A stretch of DNA of 20,927 nucleotides from positions 1 to 20,927 of IMG/VR virus record IMGVR_UViG_3300037635_000489; one strand, given 5' to 3'. Shown here piece by piece: positions 6,323 to 14,368 of the stretch (its first letter is position 1; every line of letters begins with the position of its first letter). A program made the position numbers and the translations under genes. Origin of the DNA: a virus. Below the pieces are notes generated by a model. The model was not told the origin of the DNA. It searched no databases and saw nothing but the letters and a program-made list of their open reading frames with translations.

Positions 6323-6561
6323 TCGCACAGGCTTTCCCAAACAGCGTTGTACTCGTCTGCCCATTCTAAAGTTTCCTCGCTAATTCGGACAGGGAAATGA
6401 GGATCTATGTTCTCGTCCTCGTATAAGAAAGGGCCGGGGAGAGACACACAAGGTATATAGCTAATCGCCTTCTTTGGAACTACGGCGGTACTTAGAGCGC
6501 AACCGCTTACTATCAATATCGCTCCTAGCCCTACGAGCTTTCTCAATGGTGTTTGCAACAT
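6319..6561 (-). CDS. Rz1-like outer-membrane spanin lipoprotein
   Basis: This 80-residue protein has a lipoprotein signal: basic LRK at 6-8, a hydrophobic stretch and the lipobox VSGC (18-21), so Cys21 would be lipidated and the mature part held in the outer membrane. The mature region contains a Pro-rich segment (VSLPGPFLY) and ends ETLEWADEYNAVWESLC. Its start lies inside the upstream gene in another frame over about 100 bases, the nested arrangement typical of Rz/Rz1 spanin pairs, which fuse inner and outer membrane at the end of lysis. The lipoprotein nature is clear; the spanin role comes from size, overlap and location in the lysis block. Confidence 0.75.
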   Translation of the reverse strand: MLQTPLRKLVGLGAILIVSGCALSTAVVPKKAISYIPCVSLPGPFLYEDENIDPHFPVRISEETLEWADEYNAVWESLCE

Positions 6562-6682
6562 CTACCAAACCTTTGTTCACTGCTGCCGATTCGCCAGCCT
6601 TTATCAGTTGTCTACGCATAGCCCATTCTGATAAATGACCGACCAATCGGAGCAGTACTTTTATTAAACCTAGAAATTGCAC
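6461..6682 (-). CDS. Rz-like inner-membrane spanin partner (candidate)
   Basis: This 73-residue protein overlaps the start of the lipoprotein gene by 101 bases out of frame. It begins with a hydrophobic/amphipathic stretch (MQFLGLIKVLLRLVG) that may anchor it, followed by a charged helix (AGESAAVNKGLVDVANTIEK, then ARRARSDIDSKRLRSKYRR). A short anchor plus an alpha-helical charged body matches the layout of i-spanins, which span the periplasm and meet the lipoprotein partner. The anchor is weaker and the protein shorter than a textbook Rz, so it might be a cytoplasmic or peripheral protein that only shares the position. The overlap geometry is the strongest argument. Confidence 0.6.
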   Translation of the reverse strand: MQFLGLIKVLLRLVGHLSEWAMRRQLIKAGESAAVNKGLVDVANTIEKARRARSDIDSKRLRSKYRRSSKEGD

Positions 6683-6687
6683 CTTGA

Positions 6688-6903
6688 TTAAGCGTCTAGG
6701 TTCTTGTTTTTACCAATGTTGCCAGCAACTATGTTAAGCACCCATAGTACTTTGCCGATAACCATATCGTCTTTACGGGTTGGAGTTATTGCGGTGATAG
6801 CTGTGGCCGCTGTGACCACTGTTGTAATCGCCGTGAGCCAAGCTGGTATGTCTCCAAACCAAGTCATAATGTGAGTAACAATACCTACAGTTTCATTTTC
6901 CAT
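6688..6903 (-). CDS. small membrane protein, holin candidate (71 residues)
   Basis: The product has a hydrophobic stretch at about residues 20-40 ([20 protein letters not shown]), a charged turn TPTRKDDM, and a second hydrophobic stretch [13 protein letters not shown] (about 49-61) before a Lys/Asn tail. Two membrane segments in 71 residues, placed just ahead of the spanin pair in transcription order, fit a holin or a holin regulator. Ala/Thr-rich composition is common in such proteins. Several neighbouring small membrane proteins are equally good candidates, so the exact role is open. Confidence 0.6.
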   Translation of the reverse strand: MENETVGIVTHIMTWFGDIPAWLTAITTVVTAATAITAITPTRKDDMVIGKVLWVLNIVAGNIGKNKNLDA

Positions 6904-6916
6904 AATTTAGTCCTCT

Positions 6917-7189
6917 CTAAAATTTCAAAGATTGTACCACAACTGCTACAACACCAGCAGTCATTGTACCTATAACCATCCAAGCTAGACGTTCCCATCT
7001 ACGGGAATGTATTCCTAGCTGTTCTCTGATTAGCTTCATCTCTGCATGAGCATCTCCCCAACGTAATCCACATTCCCGCTCGTGCCTCGCTATGGCGTGT
7101 AACGCATCTAACGCAGCTTTCATTGCTTCATCTTTGGGCGGTAGTGTGTCAGACAGTTCCCCTGTCAAGTCTATGTTACGAGCATCCAT
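6917..7189 (-). CDS. C-terminally anchored membrane protein, XhlA-like (90 residues)
   Basis: Residues 1-65 are soluble and charged, with a helix containing LHAIARHERECGLRWGDAHA. Residues 67-86 form one hydrophobic segment (RLAWMVIGTMTAGVVAVVVQ), followed by a short SLKF tail. A soluble amphipathic helix followed by a single C-terminal membrane anchor is the layout of XhlA/hemolysin-like phage lysis proteins. It sits between two other small membrane proteins in the lysis block. Function as a lysis accessory protein is inferred from layout and location; no catalytic motif is seen. Confidence 0.6.
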   Translation of the reverse strand: MDARNIDLTGELSDTLPPKDEAMKAALDALHAIARHERECGLRWGDAHAEMKLIREQLGIHSRRWERLAWMVIGTMTAGVVAVVVQSLKF

Positions 7190-7191
7190 AA

Positions 7192-7479
7192 TTAACTACC
7201 CTTGACCCTATTGGTTAATGCTTGCTCAATTACAGGGAGTAGCCGTATTCCGCAAAATCCTATGACAAATGCTATGGCTGGTCCCCAAGTTACGTCTAGC
7301 TCCCAGTGTTTCATCACTGGTGGGATAAAGAACTCTGCCGCTGCCCAACCTACGAGAACGGCTAGAGCTAAATCTCTCCAGCTAATAGCTTTCTTCACGG
7401 CCCAGTTAGATAGACCGCCCACTCCTGACGCTGCGATGCAGCAGAACTTAGCACCTATTGTTAAGATCAACCACTCCAC
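7192..7479 (-). CDS. multi-span membrane protein, holin candidate (95 residues)
   Basis: Three hydrophobic regions are visible: about residues 2-22 (EWLILTIGAKFCCIAASGVG), 36-53 (DLALAVLVGWAAAEFFI) and 66-84 (GPAIAFVIGFCGIRLLPVI). Between them lie basic or acidic turns (VKKAISWRD, KHWELD). The small size, three probable membrane spans and position directly after the transglycosylase and one other small gene make it the best class I-type holin candidate in the block. The C-terminus is short and basic (TNRVKGS), as is usual for holins. Proof of pore formation is not in the sequence. Confidence 0.65.
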   Translation of the reverse strand: MEWLILTIGAKFCCIAASGVGGLSNWAVKKAISWRDLALAVLVGWAAAEFFIPPVMKHWELDVTWGPAIAFVIGFCGIRLLPVIEQALTNRVKGS

Positions 7480-7483
7480 CTGA

Positions 7484-7711
7484 CTACTCCTTTTTGACTA
7501 GCGAGTTATACTTGTCCCATAGAGATGCAATGTTTCGGTTTACAACACCCATCTCTGCCTTGAGCGTGACAACTTCTATAAATGTATTTCTCTTGTACAA
7601 GTCTGAGACATCTTTCTTCAGACTATCTAGCTCAAACTTCATCTTAACTATAGCCAGTATTGCAAATCCTATAATGGCTAATTGTTCCCAATATTGCTGT
7701 ATGAAGTCCAT
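7484..7711 (-). CDS. N-terminally anchored coiled-coil protein (75 residues)
   Basis: A hydrophobic segment at about residues 9-23 (EQLAIIGFAILAIVKM) is followed by a heptad-like charged helix (KFELDSLKKDVSDLYKRNTF) and a second helical stretch ending DKYNSLVKKE. This anchor-plus-coil layout is also used by i-spanins and by XhlA-type proteins. It lies between the transglycosylase and the three-span holin candidate, with four bases to the latter. It may therefore be a second spanin-like or holin-partner protein. No family is recognised with certainty. Confidence 0.6.
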   Translation of the reverse strand: MDFIQQYWEQLAIIGFAILAIVKMKFELDSLKKDVSDLYKRNTFIEVVTLKAEMGVVNRNIASLWDKYNSLVKKE

Positions 7712-7726
7712 TCACTATACTTGCCT

Positions 7727-8284
7727 CTAAACGGTTGGTACTGGTACACCCAACATCTTCTTGATCTGTTTGTCTGGTGCTTCTAAAACTTTACGCAAGT
7801 AGTCCCTTGTTTCTTTAGGGAGTTCTGAAAAGTTGCGACCACCTTCTCTCCACTCTTTGTAATTACCCGGACCCCAGTTATACGCTACAAGAGCTTTAGC
7901 GTTGTTGCCAAAAGATTTCTTCAAAGCGTTAAAGTAGTCCGTGCCAAACTTTACATTCTTCTCAGGATCGTATAGCTCTTCCAGTGATAAAGTTTTTCCG
8001 TACATACCGTGTGCATAGGTTTGTTTACCATCATCGTCCACACCGCCTAAAGCTGTTATGGGAGTTATCTGCATTAACCCTCTTGCACCTGAGCCCTCGT
8101 TGAATGCTCTATGATTTCCAGAACTCTCTGCCTGTATAATTTTCTCTACGATAGGATTCTTTTTAATTACGGCTTGTATGTTAGAGTTATCTCTCCAATT
8201 AGAAAAGTCTACCTCTAATAGACCTTTACCAGATGGCCTGTTCTCAGGCGGTATAGGGGGTATAATGTCTAGTAGTCCGGCCAT
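7727..8284 (-). CDS. lytic transglycosylase (SLT domain)
   Basis: A 185-residue enzyme that cleaves peptidoglycan glycan strands with formation of anhydromuramyl ends. Residues 46-140 carry the SLT motifs in order: VEKIIQAESSGN with catalytic Glu53, GARGLMQITP (about 67-76), a long insertion with the YDPEKNVKFGTDYF helix (about 105-118), and ALVAYNWGPGNYKEW (about 131-145). There is no signal peptide. It starts three bases after the stop of the 987-residue internal virion protein, so it is probably a virion-borne enzyme that opens the cell wall during DNA entry, with lysis as an alternative role. In T7 this domain is fused to gp16; here it is a separate gene. Confidence 0.92.
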   Translation of the reverse strand: MAGLLDIIPPIPPENRPSGKGLLEVDFSNWRDNSNIQAVIKKNPIVEKIIQAESSGNHRAFNEGSGARGLMQITPITALGGVDDDGKQTYAHGMYGKTLSLEELYDPEKNVKFGTDYFNALKKSFGNNAKALVAYNWGPGNYKEWREGGRNFSELPKETRDYLRKVLEAPDKQIKKMLGVPVPTV

Positions 8285-8286
8285 TT

Positions 8287-11250
8287 TTATTCCCTACCCT
8301 TTTCCACACGCTCGTTATACTTCTCTGCTCCACCGCCGAACCAGTTGTACAACATTGGCCCCACTGCTGGTACTGATCTCAAGTACTTCTTAAAGTTTGG
8401 GTCTTCTTTCATAGTTACAATATCCCTAGTCATCCCAAGCACCGCATCTATTATAGGCGTTGCTGGCATAATTTGGTTAACACCCCAATCTTTAATTTCA
8501 CCGCCTAGTATATATCGTTCGATACCATACTTATTAAGTCCGTAAACCCCTAACAATGCCCATAAACCTTTCTGAATAGTTTCATCGGGATCAGACATTT
8601 CTGGATCACGGCCTAGCAATATATCTTTAATAGCACCAGTTGCAAGATTGGCAGTGGAAAGATACCCGGCTAATGCCCCTGCCTGTTTAACAGCTTTTAT
8701 TTTACTACCGTGCTTCCATTCTTGAACCACGTTCCTTCTGACCACATCATACTGCTTCAAAGTAAAGGTCTTCAGGGCATATGCAATACGACCATCAGGG
8801 TGGTTTAAATATCTTTGCGGCATTTCCATCATAGAAATAGGTTGCATATCCGATAGCTCGTTAAAGGCGTGGAACTTTGTCGATGGGCTAATTTTCTCAG
8901 CTTTCAAATCTGATATAAGCTGTTCTATATCATCTCCGTAAGCCTTGCCCCACTTCTTTCTAAACGCTGCTTCTCCTTTTGCAGTTTTAAGTAGCTTAAA
9001 GTTTTTACGGAAAGCTGCGTTCATACTGGTTTCTTTACCCAGACGGTCAAGCCGCCTAAAACCTGTGGCTGCAAACATCTTTCTAAGATATTCAGAACTC
9101 TTACGAACATCTGCAAATTCTTGGCCTACATCACTTAGACCAACATCTACCATCTTTACATTCTTAGTCTTAAACATGGATGCAATGGTGTTTCTAAATC
9201 CATGCAACGCTCCAGATACACCCAAGTCTCCTAGCTGAGTTATAGCAGATATGGGATTAGCTATAGTTCCCATATACCCCAAGTCTCTGACCCAACCAAG
9301 CCCTGATCCAGTACTTTGCTCACCCCCTTTAAATCTAGATTGTAAAAGGCTTGTAAGTTCTTCTATTTTTTTACTGTCTAAATTTAGTGCCTTTTGCTCT
9401 GCTGTAACAATTTGCCCTATAGATTCGTCCATAGGAATTTCTCTAACAGAACGATCAGGGTTTCGCACTGTACGGGTAGGGGCCAAGCCTTTATACCCTC
9501 TACCTTTCTGGTGCATACCGAAAAACTTAGCCCGTTCTATACTGTTTACAGAATTTCGTATATACATTTGCAAGGCTTCTTCGGGCGGCGCGTAAAACTT
9601 TTGCATTTCGCTATCTATTTGTGCTATTTTTCTTTGGTACTGTTGCCTTGATTTGGCCTTACCCCCGGTGTCACCGTAACCTTTGATAACTTGGTTAGCT
9701 ATTTCGTATTTTCTCCAGCTAGGTACTTGATTTATATTTGCTAAACCCTTACTTTTTGCCTCTTCATCTAGTCTCTTAGTAATAGCATCTGATGGTTCTT
9801 TACCAAAGTGACTTAAAAGTGCAGTATACTGCCTCTCTCCCTTGATAAGACGAGGGTAGTAGTTATCCATCATTTTTAGGTCTACTCCAGATGCCTTTAG
9901 CTCTCCTCCTAAATTGTTAAGAGTTTCCCTAACCGTTTTGAACTCGTCACGCATCTCCCTAGACATAAGTCTCTCAGCCTCTTGGAATCTCCCGTTAGCC
10001 AGATGCCTAGCAATTGCTTGTTTCATCGGTCCTTTTATTTTAGAAATACTTTTCATAAACGGTTCTACTGCTTCTAAATGTTTTACAGTATCGACTCGCG
10101 TGTTAAACTCGTACTTACGGAGTCGCATAAACAACGGCTCAGATATGTTTCTAATTCTTGTAGAAACGCTACCCAAAAAATTATCCACACCCTTATGATA
10201 GAAACGAGATACAGTTTCGTCCTCTGCTGCATCCTTTAGTATTTTCTGGGCTGCTGTTTGACTACTAGGTACTCTAACTTTTCTGCCCGTTCTCTGCATA
10301 GCTTTCTCTATAGGCATACCACCCATAGATAAGATTTCTTCTTGGGCAGAGGCTACAGCAGCCTGTGTATCTGCTCCAGCGGCAACGTGTCTGGTTATAA
10401 TCTTATCCGCTAAGTCTACTTGTTTATTAGCAGAACGATCTCTTAATTTCGATACACCTTTGCCAGCACCTATGAATAGTCCTGTACCAGCAGCAGCAAG
10501 CGCACCTGTTTCTAGAGCCTTATCTACGTCTATATCTCCTACTCCTCCACCTCTAGCCAAGTCGTCTGAGACACTATAGCCAGCGCCTAGCGCACCTCCT
10601 GTACCTATATTTGCTCCTACTCTTAGTGCTTTAGAACCTAATGAAGCAGTCTTAGCAGCAGGGCCTAGAAATGGTATCAAGGATGTAGGGTCAGCAATAG
10701 CCCCGGTAACTTGCCCTCCAAGCCTAGCTCCGCTATCAGCATCCGGGGTAAAGTGTCTGCCGTATTTGTCTAGCAACTCTCGCTCTCTGGCCCTGCGAAT
10801 CATTGCTCGTTGTGTTTCGTTATCCGCTTCGCTCCAACCTTCTCCGTAGGCTTCGTCAGGTGAGGTATAACCGTCTAGTCCAAATCTTCCTATACCTGCC
10901 CATGATTCTAAGATGTCAGCTATATTCTGTGTTAGGTTATTTTCCTCATCATAACCGTACCAAAACTGTTGCCAACCGCTACCACTACCAGTTTTGATAA
11001 TCTTGTTCTCATCTTCTAGGTATCTATCTCCAGCTTCTACACCCATTTCAACTAGCTTGGGATCATTTTTCAGAATCTCGTCTGTTATAACGAGGCCCAA
11101 GTTAATTCCACCTTCCTCAGAAAAGACACGATTTACGTTAAACTTGCCATCTTCTCCTACTGTGTAGGTATCTCCCGGCTCAAGATTGGCTGCTAGAAGA
11201 GCAGGATTGCTTCTAAGGTCTGACAGAGTTATAGTTTTAGTTTCAGCCAT
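8287..11250 (-). CDS. large internal virion protein, DNA-ejection type (T7 gp16-like position)
   Basis: At 987 residues this is the longest gene in the window. The N-terminal 180 residues are soluble and acidic. Gly/Ala-rich hydrophobic stretches follow (SLIPFLGPAAKTASLGSKAL, and a second near ETGALAAAGTGLFIGAGKG), then long charged helices through the centre. The last third has further hydrophobic helices (AGALAGYLSTANLATGAIKD) and a conserved-looking end, LRSVPAVGPMLYNWFGGGAE. Such proteins are stored in the capsid and pushed into the host envelope to form the channel for DNA entry. It starts one base after its neighbour and directly precedes the transglycosylase. It lacks the N-terminal SLT domain of T7 gp16. 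Position, size and composition support the call; no direct family signature was identified. Confidence 0.75.
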   Translation of the reverse strand: MAETKTITLSDLRSNPALLAANLEPGDTYTVGEDGKFNVNRVFSEEGGINLGLVITDEILKNDPKLVEMGVEAGDRYLEDENKIIKTGSGSGWQQFWYGYDEENNLTQNIADILESWAGIGRFGLDGYTSPDEAYGEGWSEADNETQRAMIRRARERELLDKYGRHFTPDADSGARLGGQVTGAIADPTSLIPFLGPAAKTASLGSKALRVGANIGTGGALGAGYSVSDDLARGGGVGDIDVDKALETGALAAAGTGLFIGAGKGVSKLRDRSANKQVDLADKIITRHVAAGADTQAAVASAQEEILSMGGMPIEKAMQRTGRKVRVPSSQTAAQKILKDAAEDETVSRFYHKGVDNFLGSVSTRIRNISEPLFMRLRKYEFNTRVDTVKHLEAVEPFMKSISKIKGPMKQAIARHLANGRFQEAERLMSREMRDEFKTVRETLNNLGGELKASGVDLKMMDNYYPRLIKGERQYTALLSHFGKEPSDAITKRLDEEAKSKGLANINQVPSWRKYEIANQVIKGYGDTGGKAKSRQQYQRKIAQIDSEMQKFYAPPEEALQMYIRNSVNSIERAKFFGMHQKGRGYKGLAPTRTVRNPDRSVREIPMDESIGQIVTAEQKALNLDSKKIEELTSLLQSRFKGGEQSTGSGLGWVRDLGYMGTIANPISAITQLGDLGVSGALHGFRNTIASMFKTKNVKMVDVGLSDVGQEFADVRKSSEYLRKMFAATGFRRLDRLGKETSMNAAFRKNFKLLKTAKGEAAFRKKWGKAYGDDIEQLISDLKAEKISPSTKFHAFNELSDMQPISMMEMPQRYLNHPDGRIAYALKTFTLKQYDVVRRNVVQEWKHGSKIKAVKQAGALAGYLSTANLATGAIKDILLGRDPEMSDPDETIQKGLWALLGVYGLNKYGIERYILGGEIKDWGVNQIMPATPIIDAVLGMTRDIVTMKEDPNFKKYLRSVPAVGPMLYNWFGGGAEKYNERVEKGRE

Positions 11251-12489
11251 TTAATTTATTACCGCTGGAGTCTTGCCGCTTATATTTAAATCTCCTGAAG
11301 TAGCACCGCTAATACTACCATTTTGTACGGGGGCGTTAGCTCCGTTTGCTGGTGCCTCTCCTTGTCCTTTTAGATTGGCTATGGCTTGTATAATAGCATC
11401 AGTAGGTGATGTCTCAGGGCTGTTCTTTTGGATTTCCAAGGCTGCAAGAGCTATGGCTTCTCGTGCCTCATCTGGATCAGGAGTATTGGGCTTCCAGTAA
11501 CTATAAAAATCACCAATCTTTATAACGCCATTCTTTTCTAACAATGCTACTGCGTCTGCCATAGCCGCTATAGTAACTTTGTTTATCTTGGGTTGGTCTG
11601 GCAGTGGGTTTTGTAGAAGAGCAAGTTTTGCTTGATTTATCCTTAAGTTCTCTTCAGCTATTCTCCTATCATACGCTGTAGCCGCTCTTCTAGCTGCAAG
11701 GTCTGCTTCCTCTATCTCCCTATCTAACCTAGTCTGCTCTCTCTCGTACTCTAGTTGGTTTCTAGCTACCTGCGCTCTGGCAAAAGGCTCTAATCCCCAA
11801 TCTCCGGGGTTTACGGGTTGGGCTAAAGCGTCACGAGATAGTTGGAAAAAGTTTTGCATAGGATCGCTAAAGAATATATCCTTACCCTTTTGAAACAGGC
11901 TGCTAAGATCAACACCACCGCCCATGAGTGTGGGCTGCTCCCTGTTTCTCATTCTTTTGTTGACGGTATCTCCAGCTTCAAGAGCATTGATAGCAAAGTT
12001 ATTATAAGGATCATTAATACCATGAGCCTCTGTAAGGCCAAAAGGTGGTCCAAACCCGTAGTTCCACGAATTAGGATTATTTACAGGAGCAGTTTGTCTA
12101 GCGGCTGCATTTGCTGCGTCCAGATCACTCTGCGCTTGGGCTGATGGATCATATATAGGTTGTTCGAGGGCTGGTGTTACTGCAACATCTGGAACATAAA
12201 TAATATTTTCTGGTTTTTGTTCTGGTCTAGTAGAGATAGGAACAGGTTGTGTAAAGTTTAGGCCGCGTTGCTGAGTATCATAAAGAGGTACTTGTCCAGC
12301 AGGAAGGCCACCGCCTGTAATAATATCTGTAGTATTTACACCCAAATCCTCATCGCTTGGTAGCAATCCTACTCCTCTTTTTATCAACTCAGATAGAATA
12401 TCTCTAGAAATGTTGAGAAATCCGGGTGAACTATAATGGGAAAATTCATCTTCTACAGTCATTCCCGGTCTGTTTACATTATCAGGCAT
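11251..12489 (-). CDS. internal virion protein (T7 gp15-like position)
   Basis: A 412-residue protein with Pro/Asn/Gly-rich flexible ends and a helical centre. Residues about 240-290 form a strongly charged helix (RNQLEYEREQTRLDREIEEA, then DLAARRAATAYDRRIAEENL) that is a good coiled-coil candidate. The C-terminus is low-complexity (GQGEAPANGANAPVQNGSIS). It lies between the 165-residue and 987-residue virion proteins and abuts the latter. By order it corresponds to the middle ejection protein of T7-like phages, but the sequence shows no recognised domain. A role as a virion core component is inferred from gene order. Confidence 0.65.
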   Translation of the reverse strand: MPDNVNRPGMTVEDEFSHYSSPGFLNISRDILSELIKRGVGLLPSDEDLGVNTTDIITGGGLPAGQVPLYDTQQRGLNFTQPVPISTRPEQKPENIIYVPDVAVTPALEQPIYDPSAQAQSDLDAANAAARQTAPVNNPNSWNYGFGPPFGLTEAHGINDPYNNFAINALEAGDTVNKRMRNREQPTLMGGGVDLSSLFQKGKDIFFSDPMQNFFQLSRDALAQPVNPGDWGLEPFARAQVARNQLEYEREQTRLDREIEEADLAARRAATAYDRRIAEENLRINQAKLALLQNPLPDQPKINKVTIAAMADAVALLEKNGVIKIGDFYSYWKPNTPDPDEAREAIALAALEIQKNSPETSPTDAIIQAIANLKGQGEAPANGANAPVQNGSISGATSGDLNISGKTPAVIN

Positions 12490-12499
12490 ATTCGTATTC

Positions 12500-12997
12500 C
12501 TAGACTAAAGGTTGGTAATTATTACGTCTTATCAATTGTGACCATAGTTTTAGAGCAGCTTCTCTTCTAGCATTATAGTCATCTACTCCCATGAGATATC
12601 TATTCTGAGGTAAGTCTGTAGGACGGTACGAAATTCTACCACCCCTAGGTGCATTCATTCTTCCAAGTCTGGGTCCAGAAATAGGCACAGGTGGTTCGTA
12701 TTCTCCTACTCCCCCTAGCTTACCCCCAAAATCTTTAAGATCACTCCATATTGTTTTTTTCGTAGCATATGGGTTTTGACCGGGGAACATATCAGCATGA
12801 TCCCCTCGTATAGAATCAGGACCAAACATTCTTTGGTTGGCATACTTCGGATTTGTCTCGTAAGGGTTGTATCTTTTCTGCATGGAAAAGTAGCCGGGAT
12901 CAAAGATTCTATTAGAGCTAGGAGATGTCATGCTTAAATTAAGCGACCCTCCTCCAAAATTAAGTCCACCTAACGGTGTGTTTGTATACGGTCCCAT
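12500..12997 (-). CDS. hypothetical virion protein (165 residues)
   Basis: The protein is basic and rich in Gly, Pro, Asn, Tyr and Arg, with few long helices. It starts with GPYTNTPLGGLNFGGGSLNL and ends RREAALKLWSQLIRRNNYQ, a short amphipathic helix. Pro-Tyr-Asn segments (KRYNPYETNPKYANQRMFGP) suggest an extended chain that wraps or links other virion parts. It lies between two probable internal proteins with gaps of about 10 bases on each side. No family is recognised. Confidence 0.6.
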   Translation of the reverse strand: MGPYTNTPLGGLNFGGGSLNLSMTSPSSNRIFDPGYFSMQKRYNPYETNPKYANQRMFGPDSIRGDHADMFPGQNPYATKKTIWSDLKDFGGKLGGVGEYEPPVPISGPRLGRMNAPRGGRISYRPTDLPQNRYLMGVDDYNARREAALKLWSQLIRRNNYQPLV

Positions 12998-13008
12998 TTA
13001 CTATACTC

Positions 13009-13875
13009 CTACTTTAAAATACCAGCTAGTGTTCCTATAGCCCCGGTTGCTTGCTGGAACGGACTTGCACCTTGGAAAGCCTGACCTTGCGTACCAGACT
13101 GACTTTGCGTAAACTGCGTCTGACTACCCAGACCTGCCAAGCCGCCCAGTAAGTTGGTCAAGGTCACAGCTTGGGCTCTACGAGCTTCCTGCTCTTGCGA
13201 TGCAAGCCTAGCTTGATCTGCCAACCTAGCACGATCTCTAGTTTCCACATCCTTTCCTACAGATTCTAGCAGGGCTGATGGCGTTGTTGCAGCTTGCAGG
13301 GCTGTTTGACCTAACCCCGGTACATCTGCCAGTGCTGCTGTTCTACGAATTTCAGCATCTTTCAAAGCAGTTGCCAGAGCTTGTCTTGTAGACTCTTCTC
13401 TCTGACGTTCCTGTAAGGTTGCAAGTTCACCCAAGGCTGTACTTCCTAAGCCGAACTGACCAGCATTGATAGCTTGCTGCTGTGCTAGAAGTTTATCTCG
13501 CTCTGTCAGGGAACGTGCCTCGTCTGCTATAACACCTCTTTCAGCTTGGAAGATCGGGTCTTCGAAGGGGTCACTCAAGGCTGTATTCAAACGATTCTGG
13601 TATATATCGGTAAAGCCTTGGGTAAATCCCGGTATAACATTCTGTGCTAAGTTAGTATAACCTTCCCTAGCAGCCAGTGTTTGGGCAGAATCTTGAGGCA
13701 CTAAACTCTCTCTAAACAACTCAGGAGTAGCTCTAAACTCGTTTACCAAGTCAGGTAACTGTTCCCTAATAAAAGGCACAACAGGTTCAAAAGGCTCAAT
13801 CTTACTTGACCCTGATGACTGTGACTGACTAGGAACATTTACTACTGTTGTTTTAGGTCTGAATATACTGCCCAT
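13009..13875 (-). CDS. internal virion protein (T7 gp14-like)
   Basis: A 288-residue protein with a Ser/Gln-rich start after MGSIFRPKT, long Ala/Gln/Arg-rich helices between about residues 100 and 240 (for example ERDKLLAQQQAINAGQFGLG and RARLADQARLASQEQEARRA), and a Gly/Ser/Gln-rich hydrophobic end (FQQATGAIGTLAGILK). This composition, with GQFG-S-TALGEL in the middle and an amphipathic Gly-rich end, is usual for the small ejection protein of T7-like phages (gp14), which enters the outer membrane first. It is followed at once by the other internal proteins. The call depends on composition and order, not on a single motif. Confidence 0.7.
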   Translation of the reverse strand: MGSIFRPKTTVVNVPSQSQSSGSSKIEPFEPVVPFIREQLPDLVNEFRATPELFRESLVPQDSAQTLAAREGYTNLAQNVIPGFTQGFTDIYQNRLNTALSDPFEDPIFQAERGVIADEARSLTERDKLLAQQQAINAGQFGLGSTALGELATLQERQREESTRQALATALKDAEIRRTAALADVPGLGQTALQAATTPSALLESVGKDVETRDRARLADQARLASQEQEARRAQAVTLTNLLGGLAGLGSQTQFTQSQSGTQGQAFQGASPFQQATGAIGTLAGILK

Positions 13876-13876
13876 T

Positions 13877-14368
13877 TTATAGCCTCTTGTGTATCGTGAT
13901 GTTCATAAACTTGTACCCCATAGGTTGCATAACTTTCTCCCAACCTTTTCTCCCAGACATTTGGAAAAACTTGTATCCTAAGTTCTTATAGTGTTGTTCT
14001 ACTATCGGTGTTATTACCTTAAAGTTAAACTCACCACCTATAGTTTCAGCTATGATTCCTGTTTCTTTTGGGTAAGGGGCTGCTCCTATTACAAAGCAAC
14101 CTCTGATTGTACCGTTTTTATCCTCTGAAACCCATAAATCAGATTCTCTGCTAAGTATGCTCTTTACCAAGTATTCGGTACTAATAAGCTCTTCACTACC
14201 GCTATGCTCTATACCAGATTCAATATATTTCCAACAGTCGGAAACAATCTTTCTGAATGTCTTACCTTCAGGGTTTACTTTCTTATAGCTTAACCCATGA
14301 ACCAGCGGCGTTGTAAAAGTATATTCCTTCTCCTGTACTTCCGGGGTTCCAGCTAGTTCCGTCAGCAT
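13877..14368 (-). CDS. GNAT acetyltransferase-like virion protein (T7 gp13-like position)
   Basis: A 163-residue alpha/beta protein. The middle (LWVSEDKNGTIRGCFVIGAA, about 97-116) reads like the beta-strand pair before the acetyl-CoA loop of GNAT folds. The end (IVEQHYKNLGYKFFQMSGRK, then GWEKVMQPMGYK) matches the common phage pattern GRxGWxxxxxxxG. A clear Q/R-x-x-G-x-G/A acetyl-CoA loop is not seen, so it may be structural rather than catalytic. It sits immediately upstream of the gp14-like gene, where T7 has gene 13, needed for virion assembly. The ATG at 14368 lies 86 bases inside the previous gene; no better start is visible downstream before conserved-looking residues. Confidence 0.65.
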   Translation of the reverse strand: MLTELAGTPEVQEKEYTFTTPLVHGLSYKKVNPEGKTFRKIVSDCWKYIESGIEHSGSEELISTEYLVKSILSRESDLWVSEDKNGTIRGCFVIGAAPYPKETGIIAETIGGEFNFKVITPIVEQHYKNLGYKFFQMSGRKGWEKVMQPMGYKFMNITIHKRL

